This document shows, piece by piece, positions 1 to 7,562 of a DNA stretch of 64,000 nt. Origin of the DNA: Nitrospirota bacterium (GTDB lineage Bacteria > Nitrospirota > Thermodesulfovibrionia > Thermodesulfovibrionales > UBA1546); assembly GCA_009773185.1 (NCBI GenBank), contig WPIF01000012.1, forward strand, positions 20,930-84,929. The letters run 5' to 3'. The stretch's first letter is position 1. Each line of letters opens with the position of its first letter. A model generated the notes under the pieces. It was not told where the DNA came from and made no database searches. It saw only the letters and a list, made by a program, of their open reading frames with translations. The position numbers were made by a program, and so were the translations under genes.

Positions 1-744
1 TCAAGGATAGCTACAGACGAGCACAAACATATAAAGGCCAAAGACGGCGATACCGTTATATTATCGGCAAAGATGATACCCGGCAATGAGCGTTCCATAG
101 GAAGGATTATAAACCATCTCTTTAAGAGGGGCGCTAACGTCATATATGAAAAGGTCTCGGAGATACACGTCTCGGGCCATGCATCCAAGGAAGAGCTGAA
201 ACTCATGCTCAATATGGTGAGGCCGAAATATTTCATGCCTGTCCACGGTGAGTACAGGCATCTTGTTTATCATTTAAATCTGGCTGAAAAAGTAGGCATC
301 CCGAAAGAAAATGTATTTATACTTGAAAACGGCGAGAGGCTTGAGATATCGGAAGGCGGGGCAAAGAAAAACGGCAAGGTCAGTTCAGGAAGAATATTCA
401 TTGACGGGAAAGGCGTTGGAGATGTCGAGGCCATGGTGCTTCGCGACAGGAAGAGGCTGGGGCACGACGGCATTGTGCTTGTGCTTATTGCAATTGAAAA
501 ACTGGCAGGGAAGGTTGTCTCAGGCCCGGATATAATTACAAGAGGCTTTGTTTTTGAAGATGCCTCGCCTGAACTTATTAATGACCTTAACATCCTTGTC
601 TCGGATACACTGAATGGACTGGACAGGGAAATAATGTCAGACTCATCTCTTATTAAGGCCAAGATCAGAAGTGTACTCAAGAAGTATCTCAGGAACACAA
701 TGCAAAAAACTCCCATGATAGTGCCTATAATATTTGAGGTATAA
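1..744 (+). CDS. rnj: Ribonuclease J, carboxy-terminal part (5' end outside window)
   Basis: Carboxy-terminal two fifths or so of ribonuclease J, a cytoplasmic zinc-dependent 5'-exo/endoribonuclease that matures and degrades RNA. The frame is open from base 1, so the first ATG at 73 is internal and the amino-terminal metallo-beta-lactamase ligands lie upstream of the window. Visible in the fragment are IPGNE (about residue 26), SGHAS (about 55) and PVHGEYRHL (about 80), which are beta-CASP metal-site motifs of the family, followed by the typical C-terminal dimerisation domain. It ends with TAA at 742-744. The next gene starts 41 bases later on the same strand, so cotranscription is possible. 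Identification is firm; only the missing 5' end limits it. Confidence 0.93.
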   Translation, partial: SRIATDEHKHIKAKDGDTVILSAKMIPGNERSIGRIINHLFKRGANVIYEKVSEIHVSGHASKEELKLMLNMVRPKYFMPVHGEYRHLVYHLNLAEKVGIPKENVFILENGERLEISEGGAKKNGKVSSGRIFIDGKGVGDVEAMVLRDRKRLGHDGIVLVLIAIEKLAGKVVSGPDIITRGFVFEDASPELINDLNILVSDTLNGLDREIMSDSSLIKAKIRSVLKKYLRNTMQKTPMIVPIIFEV

Positions 745-785
745 AGGTTTAAGCCAAAAGTTGAGAATTAAAACAGGGAGGGGTT

Positions 786-1208
786 ATGAGGCTAAGAGTA
801 ATAATTGCTGTTTTGCTGGCGATAACCTTGTCTGTCAGCGTAAGCGTTGCTGAAGCGCAGGATGAAAACCTGGTCCGGAAGGAGATGGCTGCACTTGATA
901 AGGCGTTTAAAATAACCATTGATGCAGTTGTGCTGAACCAGCCGGAAAAGATTGCGCCGGCCTTTGCTGAAGTGCAGAAGATAATGGAGCAGGTTGAACA
1001 GGCTGTAAAAGACAAAAAGAAAATAGCGCTTCCCAGAAACCAGAATAAATTCAAGGTCTTTGTTAAACTGGACAACAGGTTCCATCGTGAGGTTGGGGCC
1101 CTGGTGATTGCAGCAAAGAAAAACAGGATGAGGGCTGTTAACAGGCAGGCACACAACCTCCTCAATATGTGTGTCAGGTGCCATGACATATTCAGAAAGA
1201 AGGCATAG
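786..1208 (+). CDS. Periplasmic class II (cytochrome c'-like) monohaem cytochrome
   Basis: A 140-residue exported cytochrome. Residues 1-23 form a signal peptide ending AEA before QDE. The rest is almost wholly helical and charged, and one haem-binding motif CVRCH lies near the extreme C-terminus (about residues 130-134). A C-terminal CxxCH on a four-helix bundle is the hallmark of class II cytochromes (cytochrome c' family), so a periplasmic electron-transfer or gas-binding role is inferred. A strong Shine-Dalgarno sequence (GGGAGGGG) sits 4 bases before ATG 786. The physiological partner is unknown. It stands between rnj and uppP, neither of which suggests a redox role. Confidence 0.8.
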   Translation: MRLRVIIAVLLAITLSVSVSVAEAQDENLVRKEMAALDKAFKITIDAVVLNQPEKIAPAFAEVQKIMEQVEQAVKDKKKIALPRNQNKFKVFVKLDNRFHREVGALVIAAKKNRMRAVNRQAHNLLNMCVRCHDIFRKKA

Positions 1209-1221
1209 GGCCGGAATCTGC

Positions 1222-1227
1222 TATAAT
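1222..1227 (+). promoter_or_regulatory. -10 hexamer TATAAT close to the uppP leader ORF
   Basis: Perfect TATAAT ending 8 bases before ATG 1236. No convincing -35 box is seen. Transcription starting about 7 bases downstream would begin practically at the start codon, so the message could be leaderless. Confidence 0.45.
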
Positions 1228-1235
1228 CATACACA

Positions 1236-1307
1236 ATGTTAGAGGCTATAATTCTTGGAATTGTTCAGGGATTTACGGAATTCCTGCCTGTAAGCAGCGC
1301 CGAATGA
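1236..1307 (+). pseudogene. 23-codon ORF matching the amino terminus of UppP (paralogue remnant or leader ORF)
   Basis: ATG at 1236, stop TGA at 1305-1307. The peptide starts MLEAIILGIVQG and ends FLPVSSAE, which is the canonical amino terminus of undecaprenyl-diphosphatase up to the VSSxGH motif, where it stops. The intact uppP begins inside its last codons (ATGA overlap, ATG at 1304) and encodes a related but different version (LFLGIVEG then FIPVSSTGHL). It is therefore not a wrongly chosen start for the same protein but a truncated second copy placed exactly in front. A TATAAT 8 bases before its ATG and the ATGA junction mean it may be translated and coupled to uppP. Whether it is merely a relic is not decidable from sequence. 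Confidence 0.7.
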
Positions 1308-2119
1308 ACATGATATTTCTCTTAAAGGGGCTCTTCCTGGGGATTGTGGAGGGAATAACCGAATTCATCCCGGTTTCATCCACAGGCCACCTGATTCTTG
1401 CCGGCGATTTTCTGGGTTTCGGGGGCGAAAAGGCAAAGGTTTTTGAACTGTTCATCCAGTTGGGTGCAATCCTGTCTGTAGTATGGCTTTACAGGGAAAA
1501 GATATTCGGCGTAATGAAAAGACTCCAAGGCAACAAAGATGCGCGTTCTTTTGTGAGCAACATAATCATTGCATTTCTTCCTGCGGCATTCATTGGGCTG
1601 CTGGCTCATAAGGCCATAAAGGCATACCTCTTCAATCCGATAACTGTTGCGGCGGCGCTTGTTGCCGGAGGGCTTGCGATCCTGCTCATAGAAAGGATGG
1701 ACCACCGGTCACACGTGAAGGAAGTCGCTGACATTACCCTGAAACAGGCCATGGCAGTGGGGCTCGCTCAATGTTTATCACTCTTCCCAGGCGTTTCGCG
1801 TTCCGGGGCAACGATCATGGGTGGCCTCCTCACAGGGTTTGACAGAAGGGTTTCAGTAGAATTCTCTTTTTTTCTCGCTATCCCGACCATGATAGCGGCG
1901 ACCGGATATGATCTGTTTTCTAATATGCAGGCTCTCTCGCTCTCAGACATACCTCTCTTTAGTGTTGGATTCATTACATCGTTTTTTTCCGCGCTGATTG
2001 TCATTAAGTCGTTTTTAAGGTATGTCTCGCGGCATGATTTTTCAGGGTTTGCATATTACCGGATAGGATTTGGTTTATTCATTTTAGCCTTTTATTGGCA
2101 TAGGGGGTGGAAGTTCTGA
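1304..2119 (+). CDS. uppP: Undecaprenyl-diphosphatase (UppP/BacA family)
   Basis: Integral membrane phosphatase that converts undecaprenyl diphosphate to the monophosphate, recycling the lipid carrier for peptidoglycan and O-antigen synthesis. The 271-residue length is normal. The two signature motifs are present: EGITEFIPVSSTGHL near residues 15-29 and PGVSRSGAT near 160-168. About seven to eight hydrophobic segments follow the family pattern. The start ATG at 1304 overlaps the stop of a 23-codon UppP-like ORF (ATGA); a second in-frame ATG is at 1310. No separate Shine-Dalgarno sequence is evident, so translation may depend on coupling to the upstream ORF. ftsK follows after 88 bases on the same strand. 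Confidence 0.95.
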   Translation: MNMIFLLKGLFLGIVEGITEFIPVSSTGHLILAGDFLGFGGEKAKVFELFIQLGAILSVVWLYREKIFGVMKRLQGNKDARSFVSNIIIAFLPAAFIGLLAHKAIKAYLFNPITVAAALVAGGLAILLIERMDHRSHVKEVADITLKQAMAVGLAQCLSLFPGVSRSGATIMGGLLTGFDRRVSVEFSFFLAIPTMIAATGYDLFSNMQALSLSDIPLFSVGFITSFFSALIVIKSFLRYVSRHDFSGFAYYRIGFGLFILAFYWHRGWKF

Positions 2120-2207
2120 CATGGCGGTTTCTTTGTTTTTCAGGACACACTTTGAATATTTTTGTGTATTATAGATTCATGCTTGCAATTATAATCATTG
2201 GCGGGAT

Positions 2208-4265
2208 ATGGCTGAAAGGATAAAGCGGATAAGAGAAGAGGTGCTGGGCGTTGTCTCTGTTCTGGGCGGCATCTACCTCGGGCTGAGCCTTCTGACACAC
2301 ACGAGATGGGACCCTTCTCTTTTCACATCTACGGCCTCTCCTGTTAAAAACTATGGCGGCATAATGGGCGCTTATATCTCTGATATCATGATTGTGATGC
2401 TCGGGATATCTTCTTTTGTAATACCGTTTCTTGTAATCGTGTACGGTGTTAAAAGGCTTCTCGCCATGGAGGGCCACAGGATACATGTAATTGGCGCGCT
2501 GCTTTTTGTCCTGTCGTCTTCAATCCTGTTATCCCTTATGGCGTCAACATTTGATTTTAAGTTAGAGAGCAATCCCGGCGGCCTTACAGGCCTGTTTATT
2601 TCAGGGAAGATAAAAGACCTTCTGTCAATACCAGGGGCCTATATCTTTTGTCTGTCCCTATTCCTGTCTTCAATAATACTCCTCAGCCCTGTGTCTCTGG
2701 TATCATTTGCGCTGAACAGAAAGCAGGAGAGAGCGGAAGGCAGTGAAGATATGGAGGAACCTCTGATTGATGAAAGGCAGCTTGTTATTCAGGAACCTGA
2801 AACTGCAGAGCCTTTGCTTTTTGAGGCTGAGCCTGAACCTGTGGAGCAGCCTAAAACTGTAAAACCGCGTAAGGCAGGAGACTATGAGCTGCCCCCGTTA
2901 GATTTGCTTAAAATGTATGATTCAGGCATAAGGCCGGCAAAAGATGAACTGATGGCAAGTTCGGAATTGCTTGAACAGAAATTTGCGGATTTTGATGTTG
3001 AGGGAAAGGTTACGCAGGTATATCCGGGCCCTGTGGTAACAATGTATGAGTTTGAACAGGCAAAAGGCATAAAGATAACCAAGGTCGTTTCGCTTTCAGA
3101 TGACATTGCCCTTGCGCTTAAGGCCCCGGCTGTAAGGGTGTCAACAATATCAGGAAAATCAGCAATTGGCATTGAAGTTCCCAACAGGCAGCGCGAGACA
3201 GTGTCTTTGAGAGAGATTATATCTTCCGAGAGTTTCAGGAAAAACCATTCAATGCTTACGCTGGCGCTTGGCAAGGATATATTCGGAACCCCGGTGGTCT
3301 CTGACCTTGCAAAGATGCCGCATCTGCTTGTTGCCGGCGCAACAGGCTCCGGCAAGAGCGTCTCCATAAACTCTATGGTGATGAGTATTCTTTACAAGGC
3401 AACTCCAAGGCAGGTAAAAATGCTTATGATAGACCCCAAACTTCTTGAACTTTCAGCGTATGAGGGAATACCTCATCTTATCTCGCCTGTTATAACAAAT
3501 CCCAAGGAGGCGGCAGAGGCATTGCGCAAGATGGTCTTTGAAATGGAGCACAGATACAGGTTATTGGCTGAAAAAGGCACGAGGAACATTGAGGGCTATA
3601 ACAGGCTGGTTTCAGAGGATGAACAATTGCCCTATATCGTAATCTTCATAGATGAGCTTGCAGACCTTATGTTCGCCTCGGCGAACGAGGTCGAGGATGC
3701 CATCGCAAGGCTTGCGCAGATGGCGCGTGCATCAGGCATACATCTTATCCTTGCGACCCAGAGGCCGTCCGTTGATGTTATAACAGGTGTTATCAAGGCC
3801 AATTTCCCTGCAAGGATTTCCTTCCAGGTTACATCACGTATAGATTCAAGGACCATCCTGGATTCTCAGGGAGCTGAACAGCTCCTCGGAAAGGGCGATA
3901 TGCTTTTTATGATTCCGGGGATAAAGATAGTGCGCATTCATGGAGCGCTCATCACAGAAGAGGAGATAAAATCTGTTACTGATTTTATCAGGGCGCAGGG
4001 GATACCTGACTATTCCATGTTTGAAAGAATACAGATAGAAGAGCCAACAGATGATGAACCCTCTTCTGACAGGGACGAGATGTATCAGAGGGTGCTTGAG
4101 TTTGCTGATTCTGTCGGAGAGGTGTCCATATCATCCATACAGAGACGGTTCAAGATAGGCTATAACAGGGCTGCGCGCGTTATGGAGCTGATGGAGTCAG
4201 ACGGCCTTGTAGGCCCGTCCAAAGGCGCCGGCAAGCCGAGAGATTTTCTGAGGAGAAGAAGGTGA
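2208..4265 (+). CDS. ftsK: DNA translocase FtsK/SpoIIIE
   Basis: Septal DNA pump that clears chromosome termini and activates dimer resolution. The 685-residue protein has four membrane segments in the first about 180 residues, a short acidic linker (about 185-220), the alpha domain, the RecA-like motor with Walker A GATGSGKS (about 377-384) and a DELADLM Walker B, and the winged-helix gamma domain at the C-terminus (about 620-685, ending KPRDFLRRRR), which in the family recognises KOPS sequences. The linker is much shorter than in Escherichia coli. A TATAAT at 2190-2195 lies 12 bases before the ATG. The stop overlaps the GTG start of lolA, so the two are probably cotranscribed. Confidence 0.96.
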   Translation: MAERIKRIREEVLGVVSVLGGIYLGLSLLTHTRWDPSLFTSTASPVKNYGGIMGAYISDIMIVMLGISSFVIPFLVIVYGVKRLLAMEGHRIHVIGALLFVLSSSILLSLMASTFDFKLESNPGGLTGLFISGKIKDLLSIPGAYIFCLSLFLSSIILLSPVSLVSFALNRKQERAEGSEDMEEPLIDERQLVIQEPETAEPLLFEAEPEPVEQPKTVKPRKAGDYELPPLDLLKMYDSGIRPAKDELMASSELLEQKFADFDVEGKVTQVYPGPVVTMYEFEQAKGIKITKVVSLSDDIALALKAPAVRVSTISGKSAIGIEVPNRQRETVSLREIISSESFRKNHSMLTLALGKDIFGTPVVSDLAKMPHLLVAGATGSGKSVSINSMVMSILYKATPRQVKMLMIDPKLLELSAYEGIPHLISPVITNPKEAAEALRKMVFEMEHRYRLLAEKGTRNIEGYNRLVSEDEQLPYIVIFIDELADLMFASANEVEDAIARLAQMARASGIHLILATQRPSVDVITGVIKANFPARISFQVTSRIDSRTILDSQGAEQLLGKGDMLFMIPGIKIVRIHGALITEEEIKSVTDFIRAQGIPDYSMFERIQIEEPTDDEPSSDRDEMYQRVLEFADSVGEVSISSIQRRFKIGYNRAARVMELMESDGLVGPSKGAGKPRDFLRRRR

Positions 4266-4936
4266 CATTAAAGCAGTCGATAGTCGATAGTAGTCAGTCG
4301 TCAGTTAAAGTAATATTTCTTATAGCAGTCTTTTTACTGTTCACTATTCACTATTCACTATTCACTGTTTCTGCTGCTGAGGATGAGGTTGCAAGGATTC
4401 AGGAGGCCTATAAAAGCATTGAGGATATCAAGGGCAGTTTTGTCCAGAAGAGTTATATTAAAGATTTAAAGAGGACTGATACATACAAAGGCGCCCTTTT
4501 CATAAAAAGGCCTTCAAAGATGAAATGTGTGTATAAAGGTGAAAAACCGCAGGAGATAATAATTAACAACGAGAGGATTATAATATATAGCAAATCCGAA
4601 AAACAGGCATTCAGGGGGACCTTTAACAGGAATACATATGGCCAGGCGCCTGTGGCCCTTTTAAGCGGTTTTGGAAAGATAAGAGAAGAATTTAATATAA
4701 CCCCCGAGAATGGCAGGCTGGTCCTAATCCCCAGGAATCCTATGGGCAATATTGTTTCCATAGAGATAGTGACATCTGCTGATAATTTCCCAATAAAATC
4801 TTTTATAATAAACGACACGCGTTTAAACAGGATTGAGATAGCGCTTAAGGACATGGAAATAAATACAGGGATTAAAGATTCCATGTTTGATTTTTCTTTA
4901 CCGGAGGGGACGAATATTTATGAGCATAATCCTTAA
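4262..4936 (+). CDS. lolA: Outer-membrane lipoprotein carrier LolA
   Basis: Periplasmic chaperone that ferries lipoproteins from the LolCDE exporter to the outer membrane. The start is a GTG at 4262 overlapping the ftsK stop. The 224-residue product has an unusually long signal region (about 1-38, hydrophobic core FLIAVFLLF) ending SAAED, then the LolA fold with its conserved opening (about residues 45-65) and PSKMKC. The signal-peptide DNA is built of short direct repeats (TAGTCGA and ACTATTC units), so this export signal seems to have been recruited from repetitive DNA. The family assignment is by overall pattern and is good, not certain. The next gene starts 17 bases before this one ends. 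Confidence 0.83.
   Translation: MTLKQSIVDSSQSSVKVIFLIAVFLLFTIHYSLFTVSAAEDEVARIQEAYKSIEDIKGSFVQKSYIKDLKRTDTYKGALFIKRPSKMKCVYKGEKPQEIIINNERIIIYSKSEKQAFRGTFNRNTYGQAPVALLSGFGKIREEFNITPENGRLVLIPRNPMGNIVSIEIVTSADNFPIKSFIINDTRLNRIEIALKDMEINTGIKDSMFDFSLPEGTNIYEHNP
4274..4368 (+). repeat. Short direct repeats inside the lolA signal-peptide region
   Basis: Two clusters: imperfect TAGTCGA/AGTCAGTCG units at 4274-4304 and four near-perfect ACTATTC/ACTGTTC 8-9 base units at 4336-4368. Similar low-complexity GCTATCAGCT-type repeats recur at 10856-10887 and 27256-27290. Confidence 0.7.
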
Positions 4937-5663
4937 GGCCCTTAAAAAAGCAGAAGGAGCTAAGACCGGAAGAGAAACAGTTGCGCAGTCCCAGGCCTAT
5001 CAGGCCGGCAATAAAAAGACATTAGGAATAGCCATAGCGGGTTTTGCCGGGCTTGTATTGTTATTTTCCATAGGGCTTTACTGGTTCAAGGGAAGGCCTG
5101 TCTCAAAAGCACCTGTAAAAATTGCGGATAAAGCTGTGAATGTTCAACCTCAGAAAGCAGCCACTGCACAGGGAAAAGCAGCCACTGTGGTTCCCAAAGG
5201 CCCTGATGTAAAGAAACTTAATGAAGATGCAGTAAGACAGATTAAGGAGAAAAATTATTCAGGCGCAGAAGATAGCTTAAGAAAGGCGCTTCTTGCAAGG
5301 CCTGATGATGCGGCAATATATAATCATTTGGGACTTTCCTTAAAAAATCAGTCCAGATACAAAGAGGCGTCTGCAGCTTATCAAAAGGCGCTTCAGCTTA
5401 AACCTGATTATTACGAGGCAATGAATAACCTTGCTGTGACTTATGAGATGCTCGGGAACAGGGAAAAGGCAAAATCACTTTATCTGAAAGCCCTTTCCGT
5501 AAAACCTGTATACGCAGAAGCACATCTCAATTACGGCCTTTTGCTTGAGGCCGAAGGCAATATCAAAAATGCAGAGAGCCATTATCAGGCCTTTCTCAGC
5601 ATTTCATCAGACGAAACGCTGAAGAGCATGGTCAGGGAGAGGCTGAAGGCGTTAGGGAAATAA
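4920..5663 (+). CDS. Membrane-anchored TPR protein with GspB-like amino terminus
   Basis: 247 residues from ATG 4920, chosen over an upstream in-frame ATG at 4887 because GGAGGGG lies 8 bases before it and because the peptide then opens MSIILKALKKAE, the conserved opening of GspB/ExeB-type secretion accessory proteins. One membrane span (about residues 38-55, GIAIAGFAGLVLLFSIGLYW) is followed by a Pro/Ala-rich periplasmic linker and about four TPR repeats (about 105-240). It overlaps the end of lolA by 17 bases and is probably in the same operon. A scaffold role in envelope assembly or type II secretion/pilus function is inferred; no gsp genes are seen nearby. Confidence 0.78.
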   Translation: MSIILKALKKAEGAKTGRETVAQSQAYQAGNKKTLGIAIAGFAGLVLLFSIGLYWFKGRPVSKAPVKIADKAVNVQPQKAATAQGKAATVVPKGPDVKKLNEDAVRQIKEKNYSGAEDSLRKALLARPDDAAIYNHLGLSLKNQSRYKEASAAYQKALQLKPDYYEAMNNLAVTYEMLGNREKAKSLYLKALSVKPVYAEAHLNYGLLLEAEGNIKNAESHYQAFLSISSDETLKSMVRERLKALGK

Positions 5664-5668
5664 AAATT

Positions 5669-5725
5669 TGTCACCCTGAATTTATTTCAGGGTCTCAGAG
5701 ATGCTGAAACTAGTTCAGCATGACA
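5669..5725. repeat. Double-hairpin palindromic repeat, REP-like
   Basis: The element begins TGTCACCCTGAA and ends TTCAGCATGACA, so its ends are imperfect inverted repeats. Inside are two perfect hairpins, CCCTGAA-TTTA-TTTCAGGG and ATGCTGAA-ACTAG-TTCAGCAT. It fills the whole gap between two convergent genes, so it may act as a bidirectional terminator as well as a mobile palindromic repeat. Confidence 0.75.
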
Positions 5726-5726
5726 T

Positions 5727-6041
5727 TCATTTTTTCCTTATTGTTTCGTCAGCCCAGCTCAGGGCAGCGGACACAGTTGGAAATCCTATTGTGCTTGTGA
5801 GCAGAATTATTGCATGGCGTATTTCTTCCGGCTTTGCGCCTGCTGCCAGCGCCCTTCTTGTATGCGAATGAACTGACCCCTCTGACCTTATGGCAGCAGC
5901 AGCGGCCAGCTGTATGAGTTGCGAAATTTTATCGTTAAGCGGGCCTGAGGTCTTTGCAGCCTTCCCAAGATTTTCAAGCGCCCTGACGTATCCCTTGAAC
6001 CTTTTTTCAATGCTTGTATACTGAGATGGTAATTTAGCCAT
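5727..6041 (-). CDS. Carboxymuconolactone decarboxylase/AhpD-like family protein
   Basis: A 104-residue all-helical cytoplasmic protein of the CMD (AhpD-like) fold, with the family pattern SxxHTRRALAAGA near residues 57-69 followed by PEEIRHAIILL. In redox-active members this site is CxxC; here both positions are Ser/His (SVHSH), so peroxidase or disulfide-reductase activity is unlikely and a different role is probable. The Shine-Dalgarno sequence AAAGGAGG precedes the start. The gene is monocistronic and convergent with the TPR gene across the palindromic repeat. Confidence 0.75.
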   Translation of the reverse strand: MAKLPSQYTSIEKRFKGYVRALENLGKAAKTSGPLNDKISQLIQLAAAAAIRSEGSVHSHTRRALAAGAKPEEIRHAIILLTSTIGFPTVSAALSWADETIRKK

Positions 6042-6223
6042 AAAGCCTCCTTTGTTTTTATGATTACAGATATTTTTTATCAGTTACCAACAGAAAATGC
6101 AAGAAGATTCTCCTTTTTTAGTTGAAAAGCCAGCTTGTAAGTATTATCCTTTCAATAAGTTAAAACCCGGAGAACATAGGAGGTAGGTCCGTTGGTGGAA
6201 TAGAAGGAAAAAGGAGTGATAAT

Positions 6224-6483
6224 ATGGAGTCGAACATAGCTGTTTTTAGAGGAAAGGAAATCAGAAGGACTCTCCATAAGAATGAATGGTGGTTTTCAGT
6301 CGTAGATGTTTATGCAGCGCTTACCGAAAGTACTGATGCAGGAGCATACTGGAGGAAATTAAAACAAAGACTCAATGAAGAAGTAAGCGAGGTCGTGACA
6401 TTTTGTCACAGGTTGAAATTATCTCCTCTGATGGAAAGAACATTGATTTAGAGACTTGCAATTTTCCACCACAAATTGGATAA
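6224..6483 (+). pseudogene. BRO-N (prophage antirepressor-type) gene, frameshifted and truncated
   Basis: The first 64 codons match the BRO-N DNA-binding domain seen in phage antirepressors and DinD-like proteins (IAVFRGKEIRRTLHKNEWWF, then VVDVYAALTES and LKQRLNEE). At about 6421 the frame breaks: the current frame stops at 6449-6451, while the frame shifted by one base continues SSDGKN, the expected next motif, and ends at TAA 6481-6483 after NFPPQIG. A one-base deletion explains this. The final residues no longer look like BRO-N but like the C-terminus of the nucleotidyltransferase-fold protein downstream (FPPQKLGL), so the remnant may be fused to a relic of a second copy of that gene. A good Shine-Dalgarno sequence (AAAAAGGAG) precedes ATG 6224. 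Confidence 0.72.
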
Positions 6484-6506
6484 TAAGGCATGAAAGTGGT
6501 GGAAAA
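6462..6506. repeat. Hairpin with TTTTCCACCAC/GTGGTGGAAAA arms, 5' side of the nucleotidyltransferase module
   Basis: Perfect 11-base arms at 6462-6472 and 6496-6506 with a 23-base loop. The right arm covers codons 3-6 of the 120-residue gene, so folding would hide its start codon. A second copy with the same core arms closes the module at 7484-7527. Confidence 0.75.
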
Positions 6507-6852
6507 AGATAAAGTCATCAGCGGTATGCTCCGTGACGAACTAAAGCGGTGTCAGGAGATGCTCTACAGCCTTGAGAAGTCTGTATCTGAGCTTCCGAGA
6601 GGTGTGATAAATGAACGGGAAAAACGATTCAAGGACAAGGTCTATTTCTACCCCTACCTGAAATACCGTGAAGGGGACAAGGTTGTAAACAAACACATAT
6701 CAAGAGAGGAAGTGCAGGCGATATCAAAAAAACTTATGATGAGGAAAAAATACGAAAAGGAGATACAGTCGTATAGGAAAAAGATTGCCTATTTGAGTAA
6801 GATTCTTCGTGATAGAAAAAGGCGAAGCCATGCAGATCGCGGTCAAAAATAA
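6490..6852 (+). CDS. Small basic coiled protein, partner of the nucleotidyltransferase-fold gene
   Basis: 120 residues, strongly basic (many Lys/Arg), with predicted helices at about 5-35 and 75-110 and a central YFYPYLKYREGDKVVNKHIS segment that looks like a beta hairpin, an arrangement seen in small proteins linked to mobile elements. I do not recognise a named family. The ATG at 6490 lies inside the loop side of the hairpin repeat. It overlaps the next gene by 23 bases, so the two are almost certainly co-expressed. Antitoxin or nucleic-acid-binding partner is only an inference from the basic charge and the overlap. Confidence 0.62.
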   Translation: MKVVEKDKVISGMLRDELKRCQEMLYSLEKSVSELPRGVINEREKRFKDKVYFYPYLKYREGDKVVNKHISREEVQAISKKLMMRKKYEKEIQSYRKKIAYLSKILRDRKRRSHADRGQK

Positions 6853-7510
6853 AGACATTTTTCCTGTCGAGATTCGGGAGCTTTTGCATGACTTCTACTC
6901 AGCAGGCTTTTTTGAAGAATCCATGCTTATCGGAAGCTGGGTAATGCCTTTATATCAAGAAGCATTTGGCATAAATTATACCCTTCGCACGCTGGATATT
7001 GATTTTGCAGTTAAGTTCGTTTATTTCGACAGGCATAAAAAGATAGACCTTGAGAAAGTCATCACTGACCTTGGGTACATCCCTGTAATGATGCAGTCGG
7101 GCATTCGCAGGTTTACACGTGAAAATTTCACAATTGAATTCGTTGTTCAACGGAAGGGCGGAAGAGATGACGAAGTTATCCAAATCAGTAAATGGAATAT
7201 CACAGCCTCACCTCTCCCTTTCGTTGAGATCCTTCTGGGCTTTCCTTTTATTGCAGACTTCGGAGAATTCAAAGTGAGGGCGCCGCTGTCTGAAGCTTTC
7301 TTTGTACATAAACTAATTACAGCACAGAGAAGACCTGGCGAAAGCAAAAAAGACAAAGACCTTGAGCAGTGTTCTATCATTGCACAACAGCTTGACTTAG
7401 GGCGGTTAAAGACAGTTGTCGAATCATTGAATATCAGCAAGAAGACACAGAAATCGCTGCGCGCTTCCTGTGAAGTGATTGACTTTCCACCACAGAAGCT
7501 GGGATTGTAG
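6830..7510 (+). CDS. GSU2403-like nucleotidyltransferase-fold protein (NTP_transf_8 type)
   Basis: 226 residues from ATG 6830; a GTG at 6809 in frame is possible but AAAAAGG is placed better for 6830. The sequence follows the GSU2403 family: EIRELLHDFYSAGFFEESM, then IGSWVMPLYQEAF (the GS of the nucleotidyltransferase fold), LDIDFAV with the two Asp expected to bind metal (about residues 56-58), ENFTIEFVV, and LITAQRRPGESKKDKDLEQC, ending FPPQKLGL. The family is described as nucleotidyltransferase-fold, related in shape to AbiEii/MNT-type toxins; activity on tRNA or protein is inference. The gene overlaps its basic partner and the pair is flanked by matching hairpins. Confidence 0.75.
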   Translation: MQIAVKNKDIFPVEIRELLHDFYSAGFFEESMLIGSWVMPLYQEAFGINYTLRTLDIDFAVKFVYFDRHKKIDLEKVITDLGYIPVMMQSGIRRFTRENFTIEFVVQRKGGRDDEVIQISKWNITASPLPFVEILLGFPFIADFGEFKVRAPLSEAFFVHKLITAQRRPGESKKDKDLEQCSIIAQQLDLGRLKTVVESLNISKKTQKSLRASCEVIDFPPQKLGL

Positions 7511-7527
7511 TGATTGTGTGGTGGAAA
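7484..7527. repeat. Hairpin with TTTCCACCACA/TGTGGTGGAAA arms, 3' side of the module
   Basis: Perfect 11-base arms at 7484-7494 and 7517-7527 spanning the stop codon of the nucleotidyltransferase gene. It shares the TTTCCACCAC core with the hairpin at 6462-6506. In both copies the left arm encodes FPPQ and the right arm encodes VVE. Confidence 0.75.
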
Positions 7528-7562
7528 CTTAAAGGATAAAAATCACAAAACTGAGGGTTTAG

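Noticed and set aside
6224..7510. A prophage
   Set aside because: BRO-N is a phage-type domain, but there are no integrase, structural or lysis genes around; it is a single broken gene.
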